DNA of 64,000 nucleotides from SZUA-318 sp964412015. Its GTDB lineage: Bacteria > Gemmatimonadota > Gemmatimonadetes > Longimicrobiales > Gaopeijiaceae. Below are positions 32,054-40,356 of the stretch, piece by piece (positions within the stretch are counted from its first letter, which is position 1; each line of letters begins with the position of its first letter). The stretch is from positions 1 to 64,000 of the forward strand of contig CAYPMO010000016.1 of assembly GCA_964412015.1 (NCBI GenBank), read 5' to 3'. The translations under genes were made by a program, and so were the position numbers. A model generated the notes under the pieces. It was given only the letters and a program-made list of their open reading frames with translations, was not told the origin of the DNA and ran no database searches.

Positions 32054-33270
32054 CACGGACCTCGCTTCTCTTCGGACGCCGCCACCAGGACCGTCCCGAC
32101 CACGTCGCCCATGACGTTGAGCGTGGTGTTCCCCATGTCCACCACGCGGTAGATGCCGCCCACGATGGCCGCGACCTCCAGGGGGAGGTGCAGGGCCTGG
32201 ACCATGACGAGAGCGACCACGAAGCCCCCGCCCGGGATCCCGCCGGACCCGGCCGAGAGGAGGAAGGCCATCAACGCGACGGTGAACACCTCGCCGGGCC
32301 CGAGGGGTACGCCGGCCGCCTGCGCGGTGAAGAGCGCGACCCCCGAGAGGAAGATCGCGGTACCGTCCTTGTTGATCTGCGCACCCAGAGGCAGCGTGAA
32401 CGCGTACAGGGGGCGCGGGAGCTTCAACTCCTCCGCCACCTCCAGCGACACCGACAGGGACGCCAGACTCGAGGTGGTGGCGATCGTCGTCGCCCAGATG
32501 TTCCAGGTCCGCCGGAGGAACGTCCACGGCCGCCACCCGGCGAGCCACCGGAGCGCCACCAGGTAGGCTCCGACCACGATCAGCTGGGCGCCCCACACGC
32601 TGCCGACGAAGCCCGCCATGGGGCCGAACAGGAGCGAGCCGTAGCGACCCACCGCGACGGCCATGAGCGCCCCGATCCCGAACGGGGCCACGGCGAGGAT
32701 CAGGTCCACGAGCTTCCGGAAGAGGGCGGCGAGGTCCGCGTAGAGGTCCCTGAGCCGATCCCGCGAGGAAGCGGGCAGCATGAGCGTGGCGACGCCCAGG
32801 AGGACGCCCACGACCACGACCTGGGCCACGTTGCCCTCCGCGAACGCGGCGAAGACGTTCTCCGGCACGAGGTCGAGGAGGATATCCGCGAGCGAGAGCG
32901 TCGTGCCCACGTCCCGACCGAGCGGGGCGTCGAGCGTCATCCCGGCGCCCGGCCGGGCGAGCGCCACGGCGGCGACGCCCAGGAGCACCGCCGCCGCCGT
33001 GGTGATCGCGAAGTAGACGGTGATCTTCCCGGCCAGACGCCCGAAGGTCTTCAAGTCCGTCAGCGACGTGAGCCCCGCGAGGAGGTTACAGAGGACGAGC
33101 GGCACCGCGGCCATCATGAGGAGCCGGATGAACAGCGTCCCGACCGGCTCGATCATGGTCACGCGCTCGCCGAGGAGCGCGCCCAGGACGGCGCCGACCG
33201 CCATTCCCACGAGGATCCAGCCGCCGAGGCCTACGGGGCGCCGGCCCGGCTTGGGGGAGGCGGTGGTCAT
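32053..33270 (-). CDS. Dicarboxylate/amino acid:cation symporter (DAACS) with altered substrate site
   Basis: 405 residues, eight helices and two re-entrant loops. Hairpin 1 reads ATTIATTSSLASLSVSL (the TSS motif), helix 7 has GAQINKDGTAIF (the NMDGT motif) and helix 8 has VVDMGNTTLNVMGD. In the archaeal glutamate transporter the last motif is DMGRTMVNVTGD; its Arg binds the side-chain carboxylate and here Asn381 replaces it, while the Asp that holds the amino group (Asp378) stays. Neutral-amino-acid transporters of this family have Thr or Cys at that site, so this protein probably carries a neutral amino acid or another non-dicarboxylate, driven by sodium or protons. It precedes and is coupled to a class-V aminotransferase. 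Confidence 0.85.
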   Translation of the reverse strand: MTTASPKPGRRPVGLGGWILVGMAVGAVLGALLGERVTMIEPVGTLFIRLLMMAAVPLVLCNLLAGLTSLTDLKTFGRLAGKITVYFAITTAAAVLLGVAAVALARPGAGMTLDAPLGRDVGTTLSLADILLDLVPENVFAAFAEGNVAQVVVVGVLLGVATLMLPASSRDRLRDLYADLAALFRKLVDLILAVAPFGIGALMAVAVGRYGSLLFGPMAGFVGSVWGAQLIVVGAYLVALRWLAGWRPWTFLRRTWNIWATTIATTSSLASLSVSLEVAEELKLPRPLYAFTLPLGAQINKDGTAIFLSGVALFTAQAAGVPLGPGEVFTVALMAFLLSAGSGGIPGGGFVVALVMVQALHLPLEVAAIVGGIYRVVDMGNTTLNVMGDVVGTVLVAASEEKRGP

Positions 33271-33361
33271 GGGACCAACTTGCGCGGGGCTGCCCTGGTG
33301 GCAAGTGTGGGCTGGTCCGAGCGAGACGTCACGACTGGTCGGAACGGAGGAGACCGAGCGA

Positions 33362-33583
33362 ATGATACGTCGCCTGCTGGTGGCCGCGGCGATGCTGGGC
33401 GTATGGGCCTGCGGTCAGAGCGCCGATCCCGACGCGACCACGAACCGCGACACGCTCACGCGCCGACAGAAGGACTCGATCGTGTCCACGATGCCGATTC
33501 CCGGCGCGTCCGGGATCCGTGGCGCCCAGACCGCGGCCGACCGCGCCGCCGAGCGCGCCCAGCGGCACGACACGATCCGCTGA
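33362..33583 (+). CDS. Small lipoprotein of unknown function
   Basis: 73 residues from ATG 33362, with a GGAGGAG ribosome-binding site about eight bases upstream. The signal is short and ends in a lipobox (MIRRLLVAAAMLGVWACG, Cys17). The mature part is charged and helical, with TLTRRQKDSIVSTMPIPGAS followed by AADRAAERAQRHDTIR. I recall similar RRQKDS plus PGAS small lipoproteins in Gemmatimonadota, but no function is known. It is a single gene, divergent from the symporter. Confidence 0.6.
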   Translation: MIRRLLVAAAMLGVWACGQSADPDATTNRDTLTRRQKDSIVSTMPIPGASGIRGAQTAADRAAERAQRHDTIR

Positions 33584-33592
33584 ACACCCGCC

Positions 33593-34399
33593 TCACAGCA
33601 GCCCGAAGTGGCGGCATCCCTCCAGGACCCCGCCGGCGTACGGAGCCCGGGCGAAATAGACCCGGTCGAGGATCCCCAGCCGGGCGGCGTCGCGCTGAAG
33701 GTCGCGCCGGAGTGCCTCCGGCGCGTTCCCGACCAGGATCCCCTTGAACCCGGCCAGCATGGCGGCCGCATCGTTGCCCGAGTCACCCGCGTAGACGAGG
33801 CGCTCGGCATCCACCCCGGTCTCGCGCAGGATGTGGCGAACCGCGAAATCCTTCGCCACGCCCGCCGGCAGGAGGTCCACCAGCCCCAGGCCGTCCGACG
33901 CCTGCACGCTGTAGACCACCCTCACCCGGTCCCGCAGGGCGCCGAGCCGCGCGTCGAGCGCGGCGAGCAGCGCGCCGTGGTCGGCCCCGGGCGCGAGCTC
34001 GTAGCTCACCTTGAAGGGCGTCTGGCGATCCTCGCTCTGGAGCTCGAGCCCGGCCAGGCCGGACACGCGTTCGCGCACCTCGCGGGCGCTCAGGCCGCCC
34101 CACGCCTCCCGCATGCTCCGGGCGTAACCCTCGTCGAGCACGTACGCGCCGGACCCCGCCACGTACACGGACGTTCCCACGTCGCAGGCGAGGTACGCCG
34201 GCTCCGGCAGCCCGTGCTCCTCGATCCCCCGCAGGGCCAGCCGGAAGTCCCTCCCCGTCGCGTACGCCAGGCAGAGTGCCGGCCTCGCCTCCACCTCCTC
34301 ACGGAACGCCGAGACGGCCGCCTCCCAGACCGGACCCTCCTCCAGCGGGATCACCGTGCCGTCCATGTCGCACGCCAGCACCAAGTCCCATGCAGCCAC
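33593..34399 (-). CDS. spp: Sucrose-phosphate phosphatase (HAD-IIB)
   Basis: 268 residues from GTG 34399, with an AAGGGGG ribosome-binding site right before it. HAD motif I is LACDMDGTVIPLE (Asp11 nucleophile, Asp13), motif II is LAYATGRDF, the C2-type cap is inserted after it, the lysine is in LPAGVAKDFAVRHIL, and motif III is YAGDSGNDAAAM. This matches the plant/cyanobacterial sucrose-6-phosphate phosphatase group; GNAPEALRRDL and YFARAPYAGGVLEGCRHFG at the end are typical of SPP. It hydrolyses sucrose-6-phosphate in the cytoplasm. It is divergent from sps with 83 bases between, and supplies the phosphatase activity that the HAD domain of that synthase appears to have lost. Confidence 0.88.
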   Translation of the reverse strand: MAAWDLVLACDMDGTVIPLEEGPVWEAAVSAFREEVEARPALCLAYATGRDFRLALRGIEEHGLPEPAYLACDVGTSVYVAGSGAYVLDEGYARSMREAWGGLSAREVRERVSGLAGLELQSEDRQTPFKVSYELAPGADHGALLAALDARLGALRDRVRVVYSVQASDGLGLVDLLPAGVAKDFAVRHILRETGVDAERLVYAGDSGNDAAAMLAGFKGILVGNAPEALRRDLQRDAARLGILDRVYFARAPYAGGVLEGCRHFGLL

Positions 34400-34482
34400 G
34401 GATCCCCCTTGAGATGAACCTTTTGGAGACAAGAGGTTACGCTGAAAGGCCCCCCTGAACCACATCAGAGGATCGCGCGAAC

Positions 34483-36777
34483 ATGAGCCGGGCGCACGAC
34501 GCCGATGAGTCCAGACCTCCCCCTCCGTCGGCGGGAGCGTCCCCCGCGGCCCCGCTCGATCCACCCCCGGGTGGCCCCGCCACGGGTCGGAGCCCCGGCC
34601 TCTACATCCTCTCCCTGAGCGTGCACGGCCTGGTGCGCGGACGGGACATGGAACTCGGCAGGGACGCCGACACGGGCGGGCAGGTGGCGTACGTCGTGGA
34701 TCAGGCGCGCGCGCTGGCCCGGGTCCCGGACGTCGCGCGGGTGGATCTCGTGACCCGCCGGATCCAGGATCGAGTGGTTCATGAGAGCTACGCCGCGCCC
34801 ACGGAAGCGTTGTCGGCCGGCGCCCGCATCGTGCGGCTTCCGTTCGGCCCGCGGCGATACCTCCACAAGGAGCGCCTCTGGCCGCACCTCCCGAGCCTGG
34901 TGGACCAGATCATACGTCATATCCGCGCGGAGCGCCGGGCTCCCGATGTCGTGCACGGGCATTACGCGGATGCGGGATTCGTGGGATCCCAGGTCGCCAA
35001 GGTCCTGGGGGTCCCGTTCCTCTTCACCGGGCACTCGCTCGGACGCGTCAAGGCGGCGCGCCTGCGCGAGCATGGGCAGGACGAAGCGGTCCTCGAGGAG
35101 CGTTACCGTTTCGTCCGGCGCATCGAGGCGGAGGAAGGCGCTCTGGAAACGGCCGCCGCGGTGATCGCGAGCACGCACCAGGAGGTGGACGAGCAGTACG
35201 CGCTCTACCACCACTACCGACGCCAGCGGATGGTCGTGATTCCGCCGGGCGTCGACCTGTCCCGCTTCACTCCTCCGGACGTCGACGAGGCGGCCCCGTG
35301 GAGGCCCACCCGAGCGTCACCCCGTATCGCGGGCGAGGTCCGGCGATTCCTCGCGCAGCCGGACAAACCCCTCATCCTGGCCATGGCCAGGCCCGACGAG
35401 AGGAAGAACTTCGCGACGCTGCTGGAGGCATACGGGCGGAACCAGGCGTTGCGCGAGCGGGCCAACCTCCTCCTGGTGGCCGGGACCCGTGACGACATCC
35501 GGGAGATGCCGCCGGGTGCGCGCAGGGTGCTCACGGAGATCCTCCTCCTCATCGACCGCTACGACCTGTACGGTTTGGTTGCGTACCCGAAAGCGCACGG
35601 CCCCGACGACGTCGCCGATCTGTATCGGATGGCCGCGGCATCCGGCGGCGTCTTCGTGAACCCGGCCCTCACCGAGCCGTTCGGCTTGACCCTGTTGGAA
35701 GCGGCGGCCAGCGGGCTCCCCGTGCTCGCCACCAACGACGGCGGTCCCCGGGACATCCTGGAGGCGTGTCGAAACGGGCTCCTCCTGGACCCACGCGACG
35801 CCGAGGACATGGGATTCCGGATCCTGGCGGCGCTGGAGGACCGGGCCCGCTGGGAGAAATGGTCGAGGAACGGACTGCGCGGCGTGCGCACGTCGTTCAC
35901 GTGGGAGAGCCATGCCTGCAGGTACCTGGAGGTGGCGCGGGCCGCTCTGAGCGAGACCGGGGAGATCCGGCCGGTGATGGGACGGAGTCGCCTGCCGGGG
36001 ATCGACCGCATCCTCGTCGCCAACATCGACCACACCCTCTCGGACGACATCGCGGCCTTGCGAGAGCTTCTCCGCGCCCTCAGGGAGGCGGGGGACAACG
36101 TCGGGTTCGCGCTGACCACGGGGAAGCCCCTCCCGATGGCCGTCGAGATCCTCGCGCATCTTGGGATCCCTCCTCCCGACATCCTCGTCTGCGCGACGGG
36201 CACCAGCATCTACTATGGAGCCTCGCTCACCCCGGACCGGTCCTGGGAGCGTCAGATCAACTACTGCTGGGAGCCCGAGCGTGTGAAGGCGGCGCTGGCG
36301 GCCGTACCGGGCCTCGCGCTCCTGGACGACGAGCCCGCCACGCGGTTCCGGCTCCGATTCCGTCCCGAGGATCCCCACTCCCCGAGCCTCCAGGTCATCC
36401 GGCGGACGCTCCGAAGGGAGGGACTGCGGGTCACGGCCACGCTCGATCGCGGCCGGGACCTGGACGTCACGCCGGTGAGCGCTTCGCCAGGCCTCGCCAT
36501 TCGATTCCTCGCCTACAAATGGGACTTGCCGCCCGATCGCATGCTCGTGACCGGCGACTCGGGCAACGACGCCGACGCGTTGGCGGGAGACATGCTGGGC
36601 GTCGTCGTCGGGAATCACTCCGCCGAGCTGGAGGCCCTCCGTGACCGACCCCGGGTCTACTTCAGCGACAGGCCCCACGCGTGGGGGATCCTCGACGGGA
36701 TACGGCACTACGACTTCTTCGGATCCATCCGCGTCCCCGATAGCTCCGAACCTTCCCTGGAGACGACCACGGCATGA
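34483..36777 (+). CDS. sps: Sucrose-phosphate synthase with inactive-looking HAD domain
   Basis: 764 residues from ATG 34483. After a 35-residue proline-rich leader comes the SPS glycosyltransferase (about 38-500): SLSVHGLVRGRDMELGRDAD followed by TGGQVAYVVDQARAL, VVHGHYADAGF, MARPDERKNFATLLEAY, and the donor site PALTEPFGLTLLEAAASG with E-x7-E. It joins UDP- or ADP-glucose to fructose-6-phosphate. Residues about 505-750 are a SPP-type HAD domain, but motif I reads LVANIDHTLSDD: the nucleophilic aspartate is Asn514, while Asp516, the lysine (AYKWDLPPDR) and GDSGNDADAL remain. The domain may therefore be structural or regulatory, as in plant SPS. Its stop overlaps the sucrose synthase start (ATGA). 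Confidence 0.9.
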   Translation: MSRAHDADESRPPPPSAGASPAAPLDPPPGGPATGRSPGLYILSLSVHGLVRGRDMELGRDADTGGQVAYVVDQARALARVPDVARVDLVTRRIQDRVVHESYAAPTEALSAGARIVRLPFGPRRYLHKERLWPHLPSLVDQIIRHIRAERRAPDVVHGHYADAGFVGSQVAKVLGVPFLFTGHSLGRVKAARLREHGQDEAVLEERYRFVRRIEAEEGALETAAAVIASTHQEVDEQYALYHHYRRQRMVVIPPGVDLSRFTPPDVDEAAPWRPTRASPRIAGEVRRFLAQPDKPLILAMARPDERKNFATLLEAYGRNQALRERANLLLVAGTRDDIREMPPGARRVLTEILLLIDRYDLYGLVAYPKAHGPDDVADLYRMAAASGGVFVNPALTEPFGLTLLEAAASGLPVLATNDGGPRDILEACRNGLLLDPRDAEDMGFRILAALEDRARWEKWSRNGLRGVRTSFTWESHACRYLEVARAALSETGEIRPVMGRSRLPGIDRILVANIDHTLSDDIAALRELLRALREAGDNVGFALTTGKPLPMAVEILAHLGIPPPDILVCATGTSIYYGASLTPDRSWERQINYCWEPERVKAALAAVPGLALLDDEPATRFRLRFRPEDPHSPSLQVIRRTLRREGLRVTATLDRGRDLDVTPVSASPGLAIRFLAYKWDLPPDRMLVTGDSGNDADALAGDMLGVVVGNHSAELEALRDRPRVYFSDRPHAWGILDGIRHYDFFGSIRVPDSSEPSLETTTA

Positions 36778-39209
36778 CGGGCCACATTCAGGCGCTCCTG
36801 ACACGCCACCGAGCGGAAGCCTACCTGCTCTTTCGACGTTACCGGGCCCTGGGGCGGAGTCTCCTGAGTTGGTCCGATCTGACGTATGAATTCGACCAGT
36901 TCTGTGAGACCGAGGCGGGACAGGCTCTGGCCGACTCGGCCCTGAGGGCCCTGATCCGGTCCACGCAAGAGGCCGTCGTGCACGGCCCGTCGTTCTATCT
37001 GGCAGTCCGCAGACGGGTCGCGAAATGGCGCTACCTCATCGTCCACGCCGAGGAGATGATCTGCCGGGAGATCTCGGTCGCGGAGTTCCTGGCGTCCAAG
37101 GAGCGCCTGGCTGGGCACGTGATCCAGGAGGGCTCGTGGACGCTCGAGGTGGATCTGGGCCCGTTCGAGCGTGGGTTCCCGCGTCTCTCCGAGTCCCGTT
37201 CGATCGGACAGGGCGTCCGGTTCCTCAATCGTCATCTGTCGGCCCGTGTCTTCGCTCGCAGCCGGGACGGGATGGAGCGGCTCTTCGACTTCCTCCGCGT
37301 GCATCACGTACGGGGCCGGCAGCTCATGCTCAACGGCAGCGTGGGCGACGTCCAGGCGCTCCAGGTGGCCCTGCGCGAGGCCAGGGATCTCCTGGACGGA
37401 AACGAAGCCGACCAAGGCTGGGACGTGCACGGCGCGCGCCTCCGGGCCCTGGGCTTCGAGCCCGGCTGGGGCCGTTCGTCCGAACGGATCCGGGAGACCA
37501 TGGGGCTCCTGTCGGACATCCTCGAGGCTCCGGCCCCGGACAACCTGGAGGCGTTCCTCGCCCGCGTGCCGATGGTCTTCTCCATCGCGATCATCTCGCC
37601 GCACGGTTACTTCGGGCAGTCCGGCGTGCTGGGCAAACCGGACACCGGGGGGCAGGTGGTCTACATCCTCGACCAGGTCAGGGCCCTGGAGCGGGCGATG
37701 CGGACCTCCATCCACGAACAGGGACTGGACGTGGAGCCCCAGATCATCGTGGTCAGCCGTCTCATCCCGGAGGCCTCGGGAACGACGTGTGATCTTCCAC
37801 GGGAGCCTCTCATGGGGACCCGGAACGCCCGCATCCTGCGCGTTCCCTTCCGGGACGAAGCCGGCGAGATCGTTCAGGAGTGGGTCTCTCGCTTCGAGAT
37901 CTGGCCCTACCTGGAGGACTTCGTGCAGGAGGCCGAGGGGCGACTCGTGACCGAGCTGGGCGAGAAGCCGGACTTCATCATCGGCAACTACTCGGACGGG
38001 AACCTGGTGGCGAGCCTCATGGCGCAGCGGCTGGGCGTGACCCAGTGCAACATCGCCCACGCCCTGGAGAAGACGAAATATGTCAACTCGGACCTCTACT
38101 GGCCCGAGCATGAGGAGGAACGCCACTTCTCATGCCAGTTCACCGCCGATCTCATCTCGATGAACACGGCGGACTTCATCATCACCAGCACATACCAGGA
38201 GATCGCGGGCACGGACGAGAGCGTGGGGCAATACGAGAGCTACCAGGCGTTCACCATGCCCGGCCTGTTCCGCGTGACGTCCGGCGTGGACGCCTTCGAC
38301 CCCAAGTTCAACATCGTCGCGCCCGGAGCCGACACGGAGATCTTCTTTCCCTTCACGGATACGGAACGCCGGATGCCCGACGTCCGGGAGGAGATCCGGG
38401 CCCTGGTCTACGGCGGGCTGCAACCCAATGCCCGGGGCCAACTGAAGGCGACGGAGAAGCCCCTGCTGTTCGCGATGTCCCGGCTGGACCCCATCAAGAA
38501 CATGACCGGCCTCCTGGACTGGTACGGCAGGACGCCTGAGCTGCGGGAGCTGGTCAACCTCCTGCTCGTGGGAGGAGAGGTGGACCCGGGCCACTCCACG
38601 GACCCGGAAGAGCGGGCTCAGATCGAGCAGATGCACCACCTCTTCGACGCCCACGCGCTGGACGGCGAAGCACGCTGGGTAAGGATGCAGACGGACAAGA
38701 ACCGCGTCGGCGAGCTCTACAGGGTGGTGGCGGACACCCGGGGCGCTTTCGTGCAGCCGGCGCTCTTCGAGGGCTTCGGACTCACGGTGGTGGAAGCCAT
38801 GAGCTCCGGATTGCCCGTGTTCGCCACGCGCTACGGGGGACCCCTGGAGGTGGTGACGAACGGGAAGTCCGGCTTCCACATCGATCCCCACCACGGGGAT
38901 GACGCGGCCCGGCTGATGGTGGGGTTCTTCCTCGCGTGCCGGGAGAAGCCGGCGGACTGGGACGAAATCTCCCGGGCCGCCATCGCCCGCGTGCGCGAGA
39001 AGTACGACTGGGAGCTCTACGCCACCAAGCTGCTCGCTCTCTCGCGGATCTACGGTTTCTGGAAGTACATCACCAACATCGAGCGGGAAGAGACCCGTCG
39101 GTACCTGGACATGTTCTACGGGTTGGTCTTCCGGCCCCTGGCCCGCGGCATCCGGCCGGGCCGTCACGCTCGCGGCCCACAAGACACGATAGAGGAGGGA
39201 ATCGAATGA
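36774..39209 (+). CDS. sus: Sucrose synthase
   Basis: 811 residues, the normal length of plant and cyanobacterial sucrose synthase. Residues 1-270 form the cell-targeting and EPBD-like N-terminal region (RSLLSWSDLTYEFDQFCE at the start). The GT-B domain has HGYFGQSGVLGKPDTGGQVV, ALEKTKYVNSDLYW, STYQEIAGTDESVGQYES, MSRLDPIKNMTGL and the donor site PALFEGFGLTVVEAMSSG with E-x7-E. The reaction is reversible: sucrose plus a nucleoside diphosphate gives nucleotide-glucose and fructose. It overlaps sps and mscS by four bases on either side. Bacterial sucrose synthases are uncommon, and the sps-sus pair lets the cell both build and recover sucrose. Confidence 0.93.
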   Translation: MTGHIQALLTRHRAEAYLLFRRYRALGRSLLSWSDLTYEFDQFCETEAGQALADSALRALIRSTQEAVVHGPSFYLAVRRRVAKWRYLIVHAEEMICREISVAEFLASKERLAGHVIQEGSWTLEVDLGPFERGFPRLSESRSIGQGVRFLNRHLSARVFARSRDGMERLFDFLRVHHVRGRQLMLNGSVGDVQALQVALREARDLLDGNEADQGWDVHGARLRALGFEPGWGRSSERIRETMGLLSDILEAPAPDNLEAFLARVPMVFSIAIISPHGYFGQSGVLGKPDTGGQVVYILDQVRALERAMRTSIHEQGLDVEPQIIVVSRLIPEASGTTCDLPREPLMGTRNARILRVPFRDEAGEIVQEWVSRFEIWPYLEDFVQEAEGRLVTELGEKPDFIIGNYSDGNLVASLMAQRLGVTQCNIAHALEKTKYVNSDLYWPEHEEERHFSCQFTADLISMNTADFIITSTYQEIAGTDESVGQYESYQAFTMPGLFRVTSGVDAFDPKFNIVAPGADTEIFFPFTDTERRMPDVREEIRALVYGGLQPNARGQLKATEKPLLFAMSRLDPIKNMTGLLDWYGRTPELRELVNLLLVGGEVDPGHSTDPEERAQIEQMHHLFDAHALDGEARWVRMQTDKNRVGELYRVVADTRGAFVQPALFEGFGLTVVEAMSSGLPVFATRYGGPLEVVTNGKSGFHIDPHHGDDAARLMVGFFLACREKPADWDEISRAAIARVREKYDWELYATKLLALSRIYGFWKYITNIEREETRRYLDMFYGLVFRPLARGIRPGRHARGPQDTIEEGIE

Positions 39210-40267
39210 GCTTCGACGCTATTCTCCAGCGGACCTTCTGGGGCAACACGCTCTGGGAGTGGAGTGCGGCCCTCGCCGTGGGTCTCATCGTGGGCTTCGG
39301 GCTGCGGTTGGTCGCTCGCGTTGTCGTATCCAAAACCCGGGCCCTCGCCGACAGAACCGCCACCGGCATCGACAACCTGGTGGTGGACCTCGTGCTGCGG
39401 ACCAAGGGACTGGTCATCTTCCTCGTCGCCCTGTGGGCGGCGTCGCTCATGCTGGACCTCTCCGGCACCGTGCAGGGGCGGATCCGCTCGCTCCTCGTGC
39501 TCGGGCTGCTCGTCCAGGCCGGGATCTGGGCAGGCGGCATCGTGCAGCACTTCCTCGAGGTGTACAAGCAGCGCGCGCTGGAGGAAGACCCCGGCGTGGC
39601 CACCGCCGTGGGGGCCCTGGGGTTCATCGGCCGGCTCGTCATCTGGTCGCTCGTCCTGTTGCTCGCCCTCGAGAACCTGGGCGTGGACGTCACCACCCTG
39701 GTGACCACCCTGGGGATCGGGGGCATCGCGGTCGCCCTGGCGCTGCAGAACGTCCTGTCGGATCTGTTCGCGTCCCTTTCGATCCTCTTCGACAAGCCGT
39801 TCGTCGTCGGCGACTTCATCATCGTGGGTGACCTGCTGGGAACCGTGGAGCACGTGGGCCTCAAGACCACTCGGATCCGCGCGCTGGGCGGGGAGCAGCT
39901 CATCTTCTCCAACCGGGACCTCCTGGACAGCCGCATCCGGAACTTCAAGCGGATGAACGAGCGGCGCATCGCATTCCAGGTGGGCGTCCAGTACGACACC
40001 GGCCTGGAGAAGCTCGAGCGCATCCCGGGGATGATCCGGGACATCGTGGAGGCCCAGGAGCAGGCGCGCTTCGACCGGTGCCACTTCAAGGGCTTCGGGG
40101 ACTCCTCGCTCGACTTCGAGACCGTGTACTACGTGCTCGTGCCGGACTACGCAGCCTACATGGATACCCAGCAGGCGATCAATCTGGAGATGTATCGCCG
40201 GTTCGCCGAGGAAGGGATCGAGTTCGCCTTCCCGACGCGGACGGTACATCTGTTCGCGGCAGGGTAG
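39206..40267 (+). CDS. mscS: MscS-type mechanosensitive channel
   Basis: 353 residues from ATG 39206 (ATGA overlap with sus), with a strong AGAGGAGGG ribosome-binding site. There are four to five membrane helices; the pore helix GIGGIAVALALQNVLSDLFASL carries the alternating small/glycine pattern typical of MscS TM3, followed by the beta domain DKPFVVGDFIIVGDLLGTVEHVGL and the TTRIRALGGEQLIFSNRDLLDS stretch. The C-terminal alpha/beta cage ends in FAFPTRTVHLFAA. The channel opens on membrane tension and lets small osmolytes out at hypo-osmotic shock. Its place as third gene of a sucrose operon suggests it releases sucrose. Confidence 0.9.
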   Translation: MSFDAILQRTFWGNTLWEWSAALAVGLIVGFGLRLVARVVVSKTRALADRTATGIDNLVVDLVLRTKGLVIFLVALWAASLMLDLSGTVQGRIRSLLVLGLLVQAGIWAGGIVQHFLEVYKQRALEEDPGVATAVGALGFIGRLVIWSLVLLLALENLGVDVTTLVTTLGIGGIAVALALQNVLSDLFASLSILFDKPFVVGDFIIVGDLLGTVEHVGLKTTRIRALGGEQLIFSNRDLLDSRIRNFKRMNERRIAFQVGVQYDTGLEKLERIPGMIRDIVEAQEQARFDRCHFKGFGDSSLDFETVYYVLVPDYAAYMDTQQAINLEMYRRFAEEGIEFAFPTRTVHLFAAG

Positions 40268-40356
40268 GGCCGGCGCGGTCGCTCGCCACGGGTGTTCGCC
40301 CTCGGCGGCGGTCACGGACTCGCCGGACGGGCCGAAGTGGCCCATCTTAGGCGGCG

